Assembly (NCBI GenBank): GCA_035461245.1 | Contig: DATHVP010000030.1 | Span: forward strand, 48,827 to 112,826 | Origin: SH-MAG3 sp035461245 | GTDB taxonomy: Bacteria > Gemmatimonadota > Gemmatimonadetes > Longimicrobiales > RSA9 | Length of the DNA stretch: 64,000 bases | Direction of reading: 5' to 3' | Shown here: piece after piece, positions 17,338 through 24,452 of the stretch | Numbering within the stretch: the stretch's first letter is position 1 | Layout of the letters: every line of letters starts with the position of its first letter | The notes under the pieces: generated by a model | Told to the model about the DNA's origin: nothing | The model's database searches: none | Seen by the model: the letters and a program-made list of their open reading frames with translations, nothing else | Made by a program: the position numbers and the translations under genes

Positions 17338-18899
17338 TTATGGGCTCACCGGCCATGATGGCACTGGCGGTTGCGGCGCCGTTCGTCGCCGTGCTGTTCA
17401 TCCTGTTCGCGCCGCGGCGGCTGACCGAGGTGTGGGGCTTCATTGCGGCCGGCATCGCCGCACTGGCGTGCGCCAGCCTGTTGCCGGCGGTGCTGGGCGG
17501 GGCGGTGCCCGAGCAGCACCTCCTCACGCTGATGCCCGGCATGGAGCTGGTCTTCCGCGCCGACGCGCTGGGCCTGACGTTCGCGCTGCTGGCGTCCGGG
17601 CTCTGGATCATCACCGGCGTCTACTCGGGCGGCTATGCCCGGGCGGACAACCTGAAGCACCGGCCGCGCTACTTCGCTGCGTTCGCCGCGTCCGTCGGTG
17701 CGGCGCTGGGCGTGGCTTTTGCCGGCAACCTGCTCACGTTCTTCATCTTCTACGAGACGCTGACGCTCTCCACGTACCCGCTGGTGGTGCACAAGGAAAG
17801 CGAGAAGGCGTACGCCGCGGGCCGGCGCTACCTGCTGTTCGCGCTGGGCAGCGGCCTGGCCATGCTGACGGCCATCGCCTGGACGTGGCAGATCACCGGC
17901 TCGCTGGACTTCACGCCGGGCGGTTTCCTGGCCGGCCAGGTGGCCGGACCACAGCTGGCCGTGCTGTTCACGCTCTTCATCCTGGGCGTGTCCGTGAAGG
18001 CCGCGGTCATGCCACTGCATTCGTGGCTGCCGGCGGCCATGGTGGCGCCGACGCCGGTGAGCGCACTGCTCCACGCCGTCGCCGTGGTGAAGGCGGGTGT
18101 GTTCGGCGTCATGCGCGTCATCGGCTTCGTCTTCGGCCCGGCGGCGCTGGCGGACTTCGGCGGCGACGAGATCCTGGCCGGCCTGGCGGCCGCGACCATC
18201 GTCATCGGCTCACTCATCGCCCTGCGCCAGGACAACCTGAAGCGACGGCTGGCGTACTCCACGGTCGTGCACCTGTCGTACATCGTGCTGGGCGCTGCGC
18301 TGCTCACGCCGTACGGCCTGGTGGGTTCCACCATGCACATGGTCAACCACGGGCTGGCCAAGATCACGCTGTTCTTCTGTGCCGGCGCCATCTACGTGAC
18401 GACGCACCGGGAGAACATCAGCCAGCTCACGGGCCTGGGCCGGCAGATGCCGTGGACGTTCGGCGCGTTCACCGTGGGCTCGCTGGCGCTGGTGGGCATA
18501 CCCGGACTGAGCGGCTTTGTCGGCAAGTTCTTCCTGGCGCGGGGTGCCATCCAGGGCGACGACGTCATTGCGCTGGCCATCATGCTGGGCGCATCGCTGC
18601 TGACGGCGTCCTACCTGCTGCCGATTGTGCGGATCGCGTTCTTCCCGGGGCTGACGCCTGAGGGTGAGGCGTACCCGACTCATCGGGCTGAGGCGCCGCG
18701 TTCCATGCTGGTGCCCCTGCTGGTGACGTCGGTGCTGGTGGTGATCTTCGGCGTGCTGCCGTATGCCATCGGCACGCAGTACGAGCTGGCGGACCTGGTG
18801 GCGGAGCGGGTGTTCAGCGCGGCCCGGTTCGTGGGCGACGGCGCTGCGCCGCTTGTCGTCGAGGGTGCCGCCGGCCTGGGCGGTGGAGGCATGCCATGA
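17334..18899 (+). CDS. Antiporter subunit D, second copy (proton-conducting membrane subunit)
   Basis: 521 aa, proton_antipo_M family. The key residues are kept: Glu141 in FYETLTLSTYP, Lys222 in GVSVKAAVMPLHSWLP, Lys253 in AVAVVKAGVFG and a later Lys in VNHGLAKITLFF. The sequence is clearly different from copy one and resembles NADH-dehydrogenase L/M-like subunits. The start is the ATG overlapping the previous stop, and it overlaps the following 75-aa gene by ATGA. Probably a second proton channel in the same complex. Confidence 0.92.
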   Translation: MIMGSPAMMALAVAAPFVAVLFILFAPRRLTEVWGFIAAGIAALACASLLPAVLGGAVPEQHLLTLMPGMELVFRADALGLTFALLASGLWIITGVYSGGYARADNLKHRPRYFAAFAASVGAALGVAFAGNLLTFFIFYETLTLSTYPLVVHKESEKAYAAGRRYLLFALGSGLAMLTAIAWTWQITGSLDFTPGGFLAGQVAGPQLAVLFTLFILGVSVKAAVMPLHSWLPAAMVAPTPVSALLHAVAVVKAGVFGVMRVIGFVFGPAALADFGGDEILAGLAAATIVIGSLIALRQDNLKRRLAYSTVVHLSYIVLGAALLTPYGLVGSTMHMVNHGLAKITLFFCAGAIYVTTHRENISQLTGLGRQMPWTFGAFTVGSLALVGIPGLSGFVGKFFLARGAIQGDDVIALAIMLGASLLTASYLLPIVRIAFFPGLTPEGEAYPTHRAEAPRSMLVPLLVTSVLVVIFGVLPYAIGTQYELADLVAERVFSAARFVGDGAAPLVVEGAAGLGGGGMP

Positions 18900-19123
18900 G
18901 GGAGGCGATGAAGGATCGCGTGAGCATCATCCTGGCCGCAGTGCTCCTGGTGCTGGTGGCGCTGGAAGCGCTGGTCTGGGGGCACGAGCACCCGCGGTTC
19001 CCGTGGCACAGCGTGCCGGGGTACGCCGCGATGATCGGCCTGTTCTCGTGCCTGTTCGTCGTGCAGCTGAGCAAGCTGCTGGGCAAGACGCTGCTGCAGC
19101 GACCGGAACGCGATGACTACTAG
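18896..19123 (+). CDS. Small two-helix membrane protein of the antiporter operon, unrecognised
   Basis: 75 aa. I recognise no family. Two hydrophobic segments are seen: residues of about 9-27 (SIILAAVLLVLVALEALVW) and 41-62 (GYAAMIGLFSCLFVVQLSKL), joined by a short loop GHEHPRFPWHSVP rich in His and Pro, and a charged tail (RPERDDY). It overlaps the second D subunit by ATGA and the third by 11 bases, so it is made with them. Likely an accessory or adaptor subunit between the two extra D-type proteins; this is inferred from position only. Confidence 0.75.
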   Translation: MREAMKDRVSIILAAVLLVLVALEALVWGHEHPRFPWHSVPGYAAMIGLFSCLFVVQLSKLLGKTLLQRPERDDY

Positions 19124-20798
19124 CCTGCTCCTCCACCCCGTCCTGCCGTTCGTCGTTGCGGCGGCCCTGGCGGCGGTGGCCGGCCCCATGGGCCGGCGCC
19201 TGGTCTCCCTGGCGGCGCCACTCGCGGCGCTGGCCATGCTCGTCTCGCTGCCCGACGGCGCCACCGCCGGGTTCTCGGCACTCGGCCACGACTGGGTGCT
19301 GCTGCGCGCCGACGGACTGGGCCGCGTCTTCGCCATGGCGTTCATCCTGTACGCGTTCATCGCGTCCATCTTCGCGTGGTCGGAAGAGGGCGCGGGACCG
19401 AAGGTCGCGGCCATGGCGCTATGCGGGGCCGGCGTCGGTGTGGTGCTGGCAGGTGACCTGCTGTCCCTCTTCTTCTTCTGGGAGTGGCTGACCGTCGCGT
19501 CGCTGTTCCTCCTCTGGTTCGGCAATACGCCGGGCTCATGGGCCGCCGGGTTCCGCTACCTGGTCTTCCACCTGGCGGGCGCCACGGTGATGCTCATGGG
19601 CATCCTCATGCAGATGGCCGAGGGCAACACCGCGTTCACGGCCATGCCGGCGACACAGCTCTCGGCGTGGCTGATCCTGGCGGGCATGGTCACGAATGCG
19701 GCGGTGCCGCCGCTGCACGCGTGGCTGTCTGACGCGTATCCCCGGGCCAGCGTGTTCGGCACGGTGTTCCTGGCGGCGTTCACGACCAAGGCCGCTGTCT
19801 ACGCACTGAGCCGGGCCTTCGCCGGCACGGAGATCCTGGTCTGGGGCGGCACCATCATGGCGCTGTTCGGCGTGGTCTACGCCGTGCTGGAGAACGACAT
19901 CCGGCGGCTGCTCACGTACCACATCATCAGCCAGGTCGGCTACATGGTGGCGGGCGTGGGGCTGGGCACGGCGCTGGCCCTGAACGGCGCGTCCGCCCAC
20001 GCGTTCTCCCACATCTTCTACAAGGGCCTGCTCATGATGTCCGCCGGCGCCGTCATCTACGCGACGGGCCGCGGCAAGCTCACGGAGCTGGGCCACCTGG
20101 CCGGGCCGCTGAAGCTGGTGCTCATCTTCATGATGATCGGCGCGTTCTCCATCTCCGGCGTGCCGTTCTTCAACGGCTTCGTCAGCAAGTCCATGATCGT
20201 GTCGGCGGCAGCCTATTCGGAGCGGGCGCCCATCGAGTTCCTGCTGCTGGTCGCCTCCATGGGTACGTTCCTGCACACGGGGCTGAAGCTGCCCTGGTTC
20301 ACCTTCTTCGGGAAGGACCAGGGCGCCCGTGTCATACGCGACGTCCCCACGTCCATGTACGTGGCCATGGGGCTGGCCGCCATCGTCTGCTTCGTCACCG
20401 GCGTGCTGCCGGGACCGACGCTGTACGCGCTGCTGCCCTTCGACGCGACGTACGCGCCGTTCACGGCGCACCACTTCCTGGAGTCGCTGCAGCTGCTGAC
20501 GGGCACGGCGCTGGGCTTCTGGCTGCTCCGCGTGAAGCTGGGCGGCGAGCCGACGACGACCATTGACATCGACAGCTTCTACCGCCAGCCCATCCTGTGG
20601 ACGGTGGACAGTGCGGGCGCGCTGTTCGAGGGGATCGGTGCCAGGGCGAAGGCCGGCACGGGCGCGGTCATCGGCGGCAGCTGGGGCGCCATGCAGGGCT
20701 TCGGCCGACGCTACGCGCACACGCCGCTGGCGGTCCAGAGCTTTGTCATCGTCGGCGTCATCGCGCTGGTGGGGCTGGCGGTGATTCTCACGCGCTGA
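19113..20798 (+). CDS. Antiporter subunit D, third copy, lacking the helix-7 lysine
   Basis: 561 aa, proton_antipo_M family with a C-terminal extension that includes a further helix near the end (FVIVGVIALVGLAVI). Glu124 (FFWEWLTVASLF) and Lys226 (FTTKAAVYA) are conserved, and Lys is present in IFYKGLLMMSAG. The helix-7 position that is Lys in the other two copies is Asn195 (MVTNAAVPPLHAWL). This replacement may change or block its proton path. It is the last gene of the operon and is followed by direct repeats and a strong terminator hairpin. Confidence 0.9.
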   Translation: MTTSLLLHPVLPFVVAAALAAVAGPMGRRLVSLAAPLAALAMLVSLPDGATAGFSALGHDWVLLRADGLGRVFAMAFILYAFIASIFAWSEEGAGPKVAAMALCGAGVGVVLAGDLLSLFFFWEWLTVASLFLLWFGNTPGSWAAGFRYLVFHLAGATVMLMGILMQMAEGNTAFTAMPATQLSAWLILAGMVTNAAVPPLHAWLSDAYPRASVFGTVFLAAFTTKAAVYALSRAFAGTEILVWGGTIMALFGVVYAVLENDIRRLLTYHIISQVGYMVAGVGLGTALALNGASAHAFSHIFYKGLLMMSAGAVIYATGRGKLTELGHLAGPLKLVLIFMMIGAFSISGVPFFNGFVSKSMIVSAAAYSERAPIEFLLLVASMGTFLHTGLKLPWFTFFGKDQGARVIRDVPTSMYVAMGLAAIVCFVTGVLPGPTLYALLPFDATYAPFTAHHFLESLQLLTGTALGFWLLRVKLGGEPTTTIDIDSFYRQPILWTVDSAGALFEGIGARAKAGTGAVIGGSWGAMQGFGRRYAHTPLAVQSFVIVGVIALVGLAVILTR

Positions 20799-20835
20799 CG
20801 GCGACACGCAGCGGCCGACGTACTACAGGCGGCGA

Positions 20836-20876
20836 AGTACGGGGGCGGAGTACGGGCGACAAAGTACGGGCGACGA
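20836..20876. repeat. Three short direct repeats after the antiporter operon
   Basis: Units AGTACGGGGGCGG (20836), AGTACGGGCGACAA (20849) and AGTACGGGCGACGA (20863) follow head to tail. They lie between the operon's last stop codon and its terminator. Function unknown. Confidence 0.85.
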
Positions 20877-20880
20877 ACTG

Positions 20881-20910
20881 CGGGGGCCGGGCCTGGTGGC
20901 CGGGCCCCCG
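20881..20910. terminator. Bidirectional terminator hairpin
   Basis: CGGGGGCC pairs with GGCCCCCG, then after one mismatch four more pairs close on a TGGT loop. The hairpin is followed by TTCGTTCT on the plus strand and sits between the convergent antiporter operon and the DJ-1 gene. Confidence 0.7.
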
Positions 20911-20916
20911 TTCGTT

Positions 20917-21465
20917 CTACCTGTGGACGCCTTCGGCGAATTCCTCCACCATCTTCCGGTTGAAGGCGGGGATGTCATCGGGATTGCGGCTGGTCACCAG
21001 CCCGTTGTCCACGACGACTTCCCGGTCCACCCACCTTGCGCCGGCGTTCTTCATGTCGGTCTGGATGGAGGTGTAGCTCGTCAGCTCCCGGTCCCTGACG
21101 ACGCCGGCCTCGGCGAGGAGCCAGGGCGCGTGGCAGATGGCGGCGACGGGCTTGCCGGCCTCGACGAAACGGCGGGCGAAGTCCACCGCCTTCTCGTCCT
21201 TGCGCAGGTTGTCCGGGTTCATGACGCCGCCTGGCAGCAGCAGCGCGTCGTAGCTGTCGGGGTCGGCGTCGCTCACCTGCCGGTCCACGCGGACCTCGCT
21301 GCCCCAGTCGGTCTTCGCCCAGCCCCGTACTGATCCTTCCTTCAGCGAGACGATCTCGATTTCAGCGCCGGCCTCCTCCAGCGCCTTGCGCGGCTCCGTG
21401 AGTTCCACCTCCTCGAACCCGTCCGCCACGAGGATCGCCACCTTCCTCCCGCTCAGTTCAGCCAT
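20917..21465 (-). CDS. DJ-1/PfpI family protein (type 1 glutamine amidotransferase-like)
   Basis: 182 aa, the PfpI/YhbO-type length. The nucleophile elbow is present with Cys111 in AAICHAPWLLAEAG, and an acidic residue of the active site in DGFEEVELTEP (residues 15-25). Family members are described as stress-linked deglycases, glyoxalases or peptidases. AAAGGAG lies upstream of the ATG at 21465, which fixes this start over longer frames. Confidence 0.92.
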   Translation of the reverse strand: MAELSGRKVAILVADGFEEVELTEPRKALEEAGAEIEIVSLKEGSVRGWAKTDWGSEVRVDRQVSDADPDSYDALLLPGGVMNPDNLRKDEKAVDFARRFVEAGKPVAAICHAPWLLAEAGVVRDRELTSYTSIQTDMKNAGARWVDREVVVDNGLVTSRNPDDIPAFNRKMVEEFAEGVHR

Positions 21466-21812
21466 CCGCCTGCTCCTTTGCTCCAGTGTCACGCATGTCT
21501 CGCCCCCCTCAAGGGGGCAAGCCCCAGGCCACCGGGCAACGTCCCGGATCCGGGACGCAACGTCCCATAACGAGCTGTTCAGCGGCGGCACCGTCGTGGG
21601 TGCGATCTCGGTAAGCTGTTGCAATTCAGTATCTTGGGCGGAGGAGTCCGCCGGGTACGGGGGTTGCCCCTGCAGGTGATGTGGCGGTCGCCTGCAACCA
21701 CCGGACGCTGCGTCGCATCTCATTCCATGTGGGCGGCAGCGGGACGGCGAATCCGGAGACGGCCGTGACGCGTAGTGGATGGAGACAGAAGATCGGTTCC
21801 CTGGGAGGTAAC
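21466..21812. other. Divergent intergenic region with two palindromes
   Basis: This 347-bp spacer separates the DJ-1 gene from the beta-propeller gene. It has a hairpin GCCCCC/GGGGGC at 21502-21518. At 21540-21557 lies a perfect 18-bp palindrome (half CGTCCCGGA). The word CAACGTCCC occurs at 21538 and again at 21558. No coding sequence of its own is supported, and I see no clear -35/-10 pair. Confidence 0.6.
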
Positions 21813-22703
21813 GTGTCCCGAATCTGCGGCATCTGCGTGGCGACATTGCTGGTATCCATGCCGGCAACCAGTCCTGCCCACGGCCTGCCCACCATTCCGC
21901 TGCTGCCACCGCCGGAACCGGCGCCCAACAGCCTGGTGGCCGCCGCCGACGGCACCCTGTACTTCGTGGACGCCACACGCAGCACCGTCTGGCGGCTTCG
22001 ACCGGGGGGCGAGCCCATGCCGTTTGTCACCGGCACCAGCGGCCCGTCGCTGCAGGTGGACGCCGCGGGCAACCTGTATGGTACGCGCGTGGAGCGGCGC
22101 GGCAGGGTGTCCGTGTGGCGCGCCTCTGCTGACGGCACCGTGACCACCCTGGGCCGGGCTGGCAGCGATCGGGAAGCCCGGCGCCTCCTGGCCACGCACG
22201 CCGGCGCCTGCGGCCTCGCGGGTGCCGCCGCGGTCCTGCCGGTGGACGGCCACACGCGGATGACTGGTGGCGACCTGCTCATCACGTCCGGCAACGCCGT
22301 GCGACGGGTGGCGGCGGACGGCGGTGTCACCACCCTTGCCGCCGGCGGCGAATTGCTGCGCCATCGGTCCGGGCTGATGGGCCGCGTATTCCGGAACTCG
22401 CCCGCCCACCTTACGGGCATCGCCATGGCCGGCGACGGCGACGTCTACGTCGCCAACGCAGCCAGCGGGGCCATTGTGCGCATCGGCCGCAATGGCCTCG
22501 TCCGGCAGGCGTACGAGGCTTCGCCGGGCTGGCGACCTGCGGGGCTCGCCAGTGTCGGCGGCGCCATCTATATGTTGGAGTACGGCGCCGGCGTGCGGAT
22601 CCGGCGGCTGGATGACGACGGCGTCGGTGCGCTCGTCGCTATCGTGCCGTCAACTGTCTCCGCCGCGGCGCTGCCGGCGGGAATGCCCTGGCTGCCGATC
22701 TGA
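21813..22703 (+). CDS. Secreted beta-propeller-like (NHL/SMP-30-type) protein
   Basis: 296 aa from a GTG with GGGAGG four bases upstream; this start gives a proper signal peptide (residues 1 to about 24, ending SPAHG). The mature part has repeating blades such as LVAAADGTLYFVDATRSTVWRL, LQVDAAGNLYGTRV and IAMAGDGDVYVANAASGAIV, each with the G-x-[LV]-Y-V-[AV] strand typical of NHL/SMP-30 propellers. The substrate or partner is unknown. Its last 136 bases overlap the 3' end of the convergent membrane-protein gene. Confidence 0.72.
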   Translation: MSRICGICVATLLVSMPATSPAHGLPTIPLLPPPEPAPNSLVAAADGTLYFVDATRSTVWRLRPGGEPMPFVTGTSGPSLQVDAAGNLYGTRVERRGRVSVWRASADGTVTTLGRAGSDREARRLLATHAGACGLAGAAAVLPVDGHTRMTGGDLLITSGNAVRRVAADGGVTTLAAGGELLRHRSGLMGRVFRNSPAHLTGIAMAGDGDVYVANAASGAIVRIGRNGLVRQAYEASPGWRPAGLASVGGAIYMLEYGAGVRIRRLDDDGVGALVAIVPSTVSAAALPAGMPWLPI

Positions 22704-23890
22704 GAGACGTCAGGGACGCCTGTCAGTGCCAGCAGTGTAAGCACGGTAAGGATCCCTCCCACAGCCGCCAGAACCAGCAGCAGGTCGAGCCCGATCCCGT
22801 TCAGCATCAGCATGCGCGCGGCCCATGGCCAGCCGGACGCGGCCAGAGGCGCCAGCATGGCGACGAGGGCGGAGGCATAGAGCAGCGTGCGGATACCCGC
22901 CCGCGCCTGCCGCTGCATGCCGTGCAGCAGCGCGGGGGTGACCAGGCCGAGGAGGATGAGGTGCAGCACCGCGACGACGATGCTGCGGTTGTGCATGAAC
23001 GCCGCGCCCACACCGGCCGCCGCCGCCAGTTTCACCAGCCCCGCCGCCGCCGCCGCCGCGACGGCCAGGAGGGGCAGGGGAGGGGGGCGGAGGCGGGCAC
23101 GGGTGGCGGAGGCCGCCAGGTCCCACGTCGCCAGCAGCAGCGCGGCGCCCACGAGTCCGATGCCCAGCCGACCGATGAGCACCAGCACCGGCGCCGGCGC
23201 CCCCGGAACGTAGAGCAGCGTGGAGGGCAGCGCACCGACGGCGACGAGAAGGACGACCGTCGTCGCATTCCGGGTGTCCGCGCCGATCCGGCCCCGGTAC
23301 AGGAAGCCCAGTGCCGTGAGCAGCAGGAACCCGCTCACGAACGGTGTCAGAAACAGCTTCACCCCGAACTGCACCAGCCACGGATCCGTCACCTGCCGGA
23401 CCATCATCACGGCGGGTACCACGGTCATGGCCCCTGCCACGACCAGGAACGCCAGGCCGGCCCGCAGCAGGCTGGTGCTGCCCGTGTCGCCGACGCTGCC
23501 CAGCGGCCGCCAGAGCAGCGCCGCCAGCGTGATCCAGAAGGCGACGTGGACGGCTGACACGGTGATGGTGAGCGCGTCGTAACCCCGCAGGGCGAAGCCA
23601 ACGAACGCGACGACCGAGCCGATGCCGATGCCGTGAGCCAGCAACCGATGGCCCAGGACCGCCCTGCGGCCGAGCGAGGGCACCAGCAGCACCAGCCCCG
23701 CCGCGGCAGCCATCACCATCCAGCCGAAGAAGCCGCCGTGGGAATGGGCGTGGATGACGTGGGGCGTCTGCAGGCCGCCCCGGACCGCCGGCCACACGAA
23801 CGCCGACCGCAGGTACGCCCCCGCCACCAGCGTAAGGGCAAGCAGTACGGCGGCATAACGGGCGTAGAGGACACTGATGCGTTCATTCAT
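22568..23890 (-). CDS. Multi-pass membrane protein with His-rich motif, haem-copper-oxidase-I-like
   Basis: 440 aa with about 11-12 membrane helices. Near the end of helix 1 or the start of helix 2, HVIHAHSHGGFFGWM resembles the haem-binding His region of haem-copper oxidase subunit I and of related uncharacterised proteins; another His lies in FMHNRSIVV. NnrS-like nitric-oxide-response proteins are a further possibility. No copper-centre His-His pair as in true oxidases was found. The last ~45 residues are Ser/Ala-rich low complexity and overlap the propeller gene. The ATG starts directly at MNERISVLYARY. Respiratory or NO-related function is inferred only. Confidence 0.7.
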   Translation of the reverse strand: MNERISVLYARYAAVLLALTLVAGAYLRSAFVWPAVRGGLQTPHVIHAHSHGGFFGWMVMAAAAGLVLLVPSLGRRAVLGHRLLAHGIGIGSVVAFVGFALRGYDALTITVSAVHVAFWITLAALLWRPLGSVGDTGSTSLLRAGLAFLVVAGAMTVVPAVMMVRQVTDPWLVQFGVKLFLTPFVSGFLLLTALGFLYRGRIGADTRNATTVVLLVAVGALPSTLLYVPGAPAPVLVLIGRLGIGLVGAALLLATWDLAASATRARLRPPPLPLLAVAAAAAAGLVKLAAAAGVGAAFMHNRSIVVAVLHLILLGLVTPALLHGMQRQARAGIRTLLYASALVAMLAPLAASGWPWAARMLMLNGIGLDLLLVLAAVGGILTVLTLLALTGVPDVSQIGSQGIPAGSAAAETVDGTIATSAPTPSSSSRRIRTPAPYSNI

Positions 23891-24079
23891 GGTGCCGGAA
23901 AACTGGCGGCCATGTCTCTGGCTGTCAGTCAGGCGAACCGTGTCCGCGGGGACGGGGACTGGCCGTCTGGCGGCGTGGGGAGATGCCCTACAAGGACGCG
24001 TCCTGCTGGCGGGCGGGCACGTCGCCGCCGTGAGGGAGGGTTCGCTGTCGGCGAGACGGAGAAACGGCGCCGGGCGGGC

Positions 24080-24108
24080 TGTTCAGCAGCGCAGTACCGC
24101 GTTATATT
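24080..24108 (+). promoter_or_regulatory. Possible promoter of the tRNA gene
   Basis: TATATT (24103-24108) lies 27 bases upstream of the tRNA. A weak -35-like TGTTCA sits 17 bp before it. The -10 is good but the -35 is poor. Confidence 0.4.
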
Positions 24109-24135
24109 ACGGGCTCCGGTTGTTGTTTCGATGTA

Positions 24136-24209
24136 CGGGACGTAGCGCAGCCCGGTAGCGCACCTGAATGGGGTTCAGGGGGTCGCCGGTTCAAATCCGG
24201 CCGTCCCGA
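24136..24209 (+). tRNA. tRNA-Pro (anticodon GGG)
   Basis: A complete cloverleaf of 74 bases is present: acceptor CGGGACG/CGTCCCG, D arm GCGC/GCGC, anticodon stem CCTGA/TCAGG with loop ATGGGGT (anticodon GGG), T arm GCCGG-TTCAAAT-CCGGC, discriminator A. CCA is not encoded. Confidence 0.97.
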
Positions 24210-24266
24210 CTGTCCGATCGTCACGCTCAGTGACGTAGGGGTCAAGGAGTCATTGGGGCACAATAA

Positions 24267-24301
24267 AAAGGCCGATCAGCGAATGACGCTGGTCGGCCTT
24301 T
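24267..24301. terminator. Strong bidirectional rho-independent terminator
   Basis: A 15-bp stem AAAGGCCGATCAGCG / CGCTGGTCGGCCTTT (one T-G pair) with loop AATGA is flanked by A5 on the left and TTTGGTTT on the right. It can end the tRNA transcript rightwards and the M14 peptidase transcript leftwards. Confidence 0.9.
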
Positions 24302-24314
24302 GGTTTGGTGCAGC

Positions 24315-24391
24315 TAACGCAAGTTTGGCACACCTCTGCATACGGTTGGGCGGCCGTGACTCACGCACGGATCGATGCAGCCCTTGCGTTA
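24315..24391. repeat. 9-bp inverted repeat beside the tRNA terminator
   Basis: TAACGCAAG (24315-24323) and CTTGCGTTA (24383-24391) are perfect reverse complements, 59 bases apart, in the non-coding gap between terminator and peptidase gene. No integrase or second tRNA end is nearby. Confidence 0.6.
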
Positions 24392-24452
24392 ATCCAGGAG
24401 AACCACCGGGCCCATTGGTTATCGGTCATGCCCGCGCGGTCACCCGCATGAT

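Noticed and set aside
24210..24452. Prophage or genomic island at the tRNA-Pro end
   Set aside because: No integrase, no duplicated tRNA end and no change in gene style downstream.
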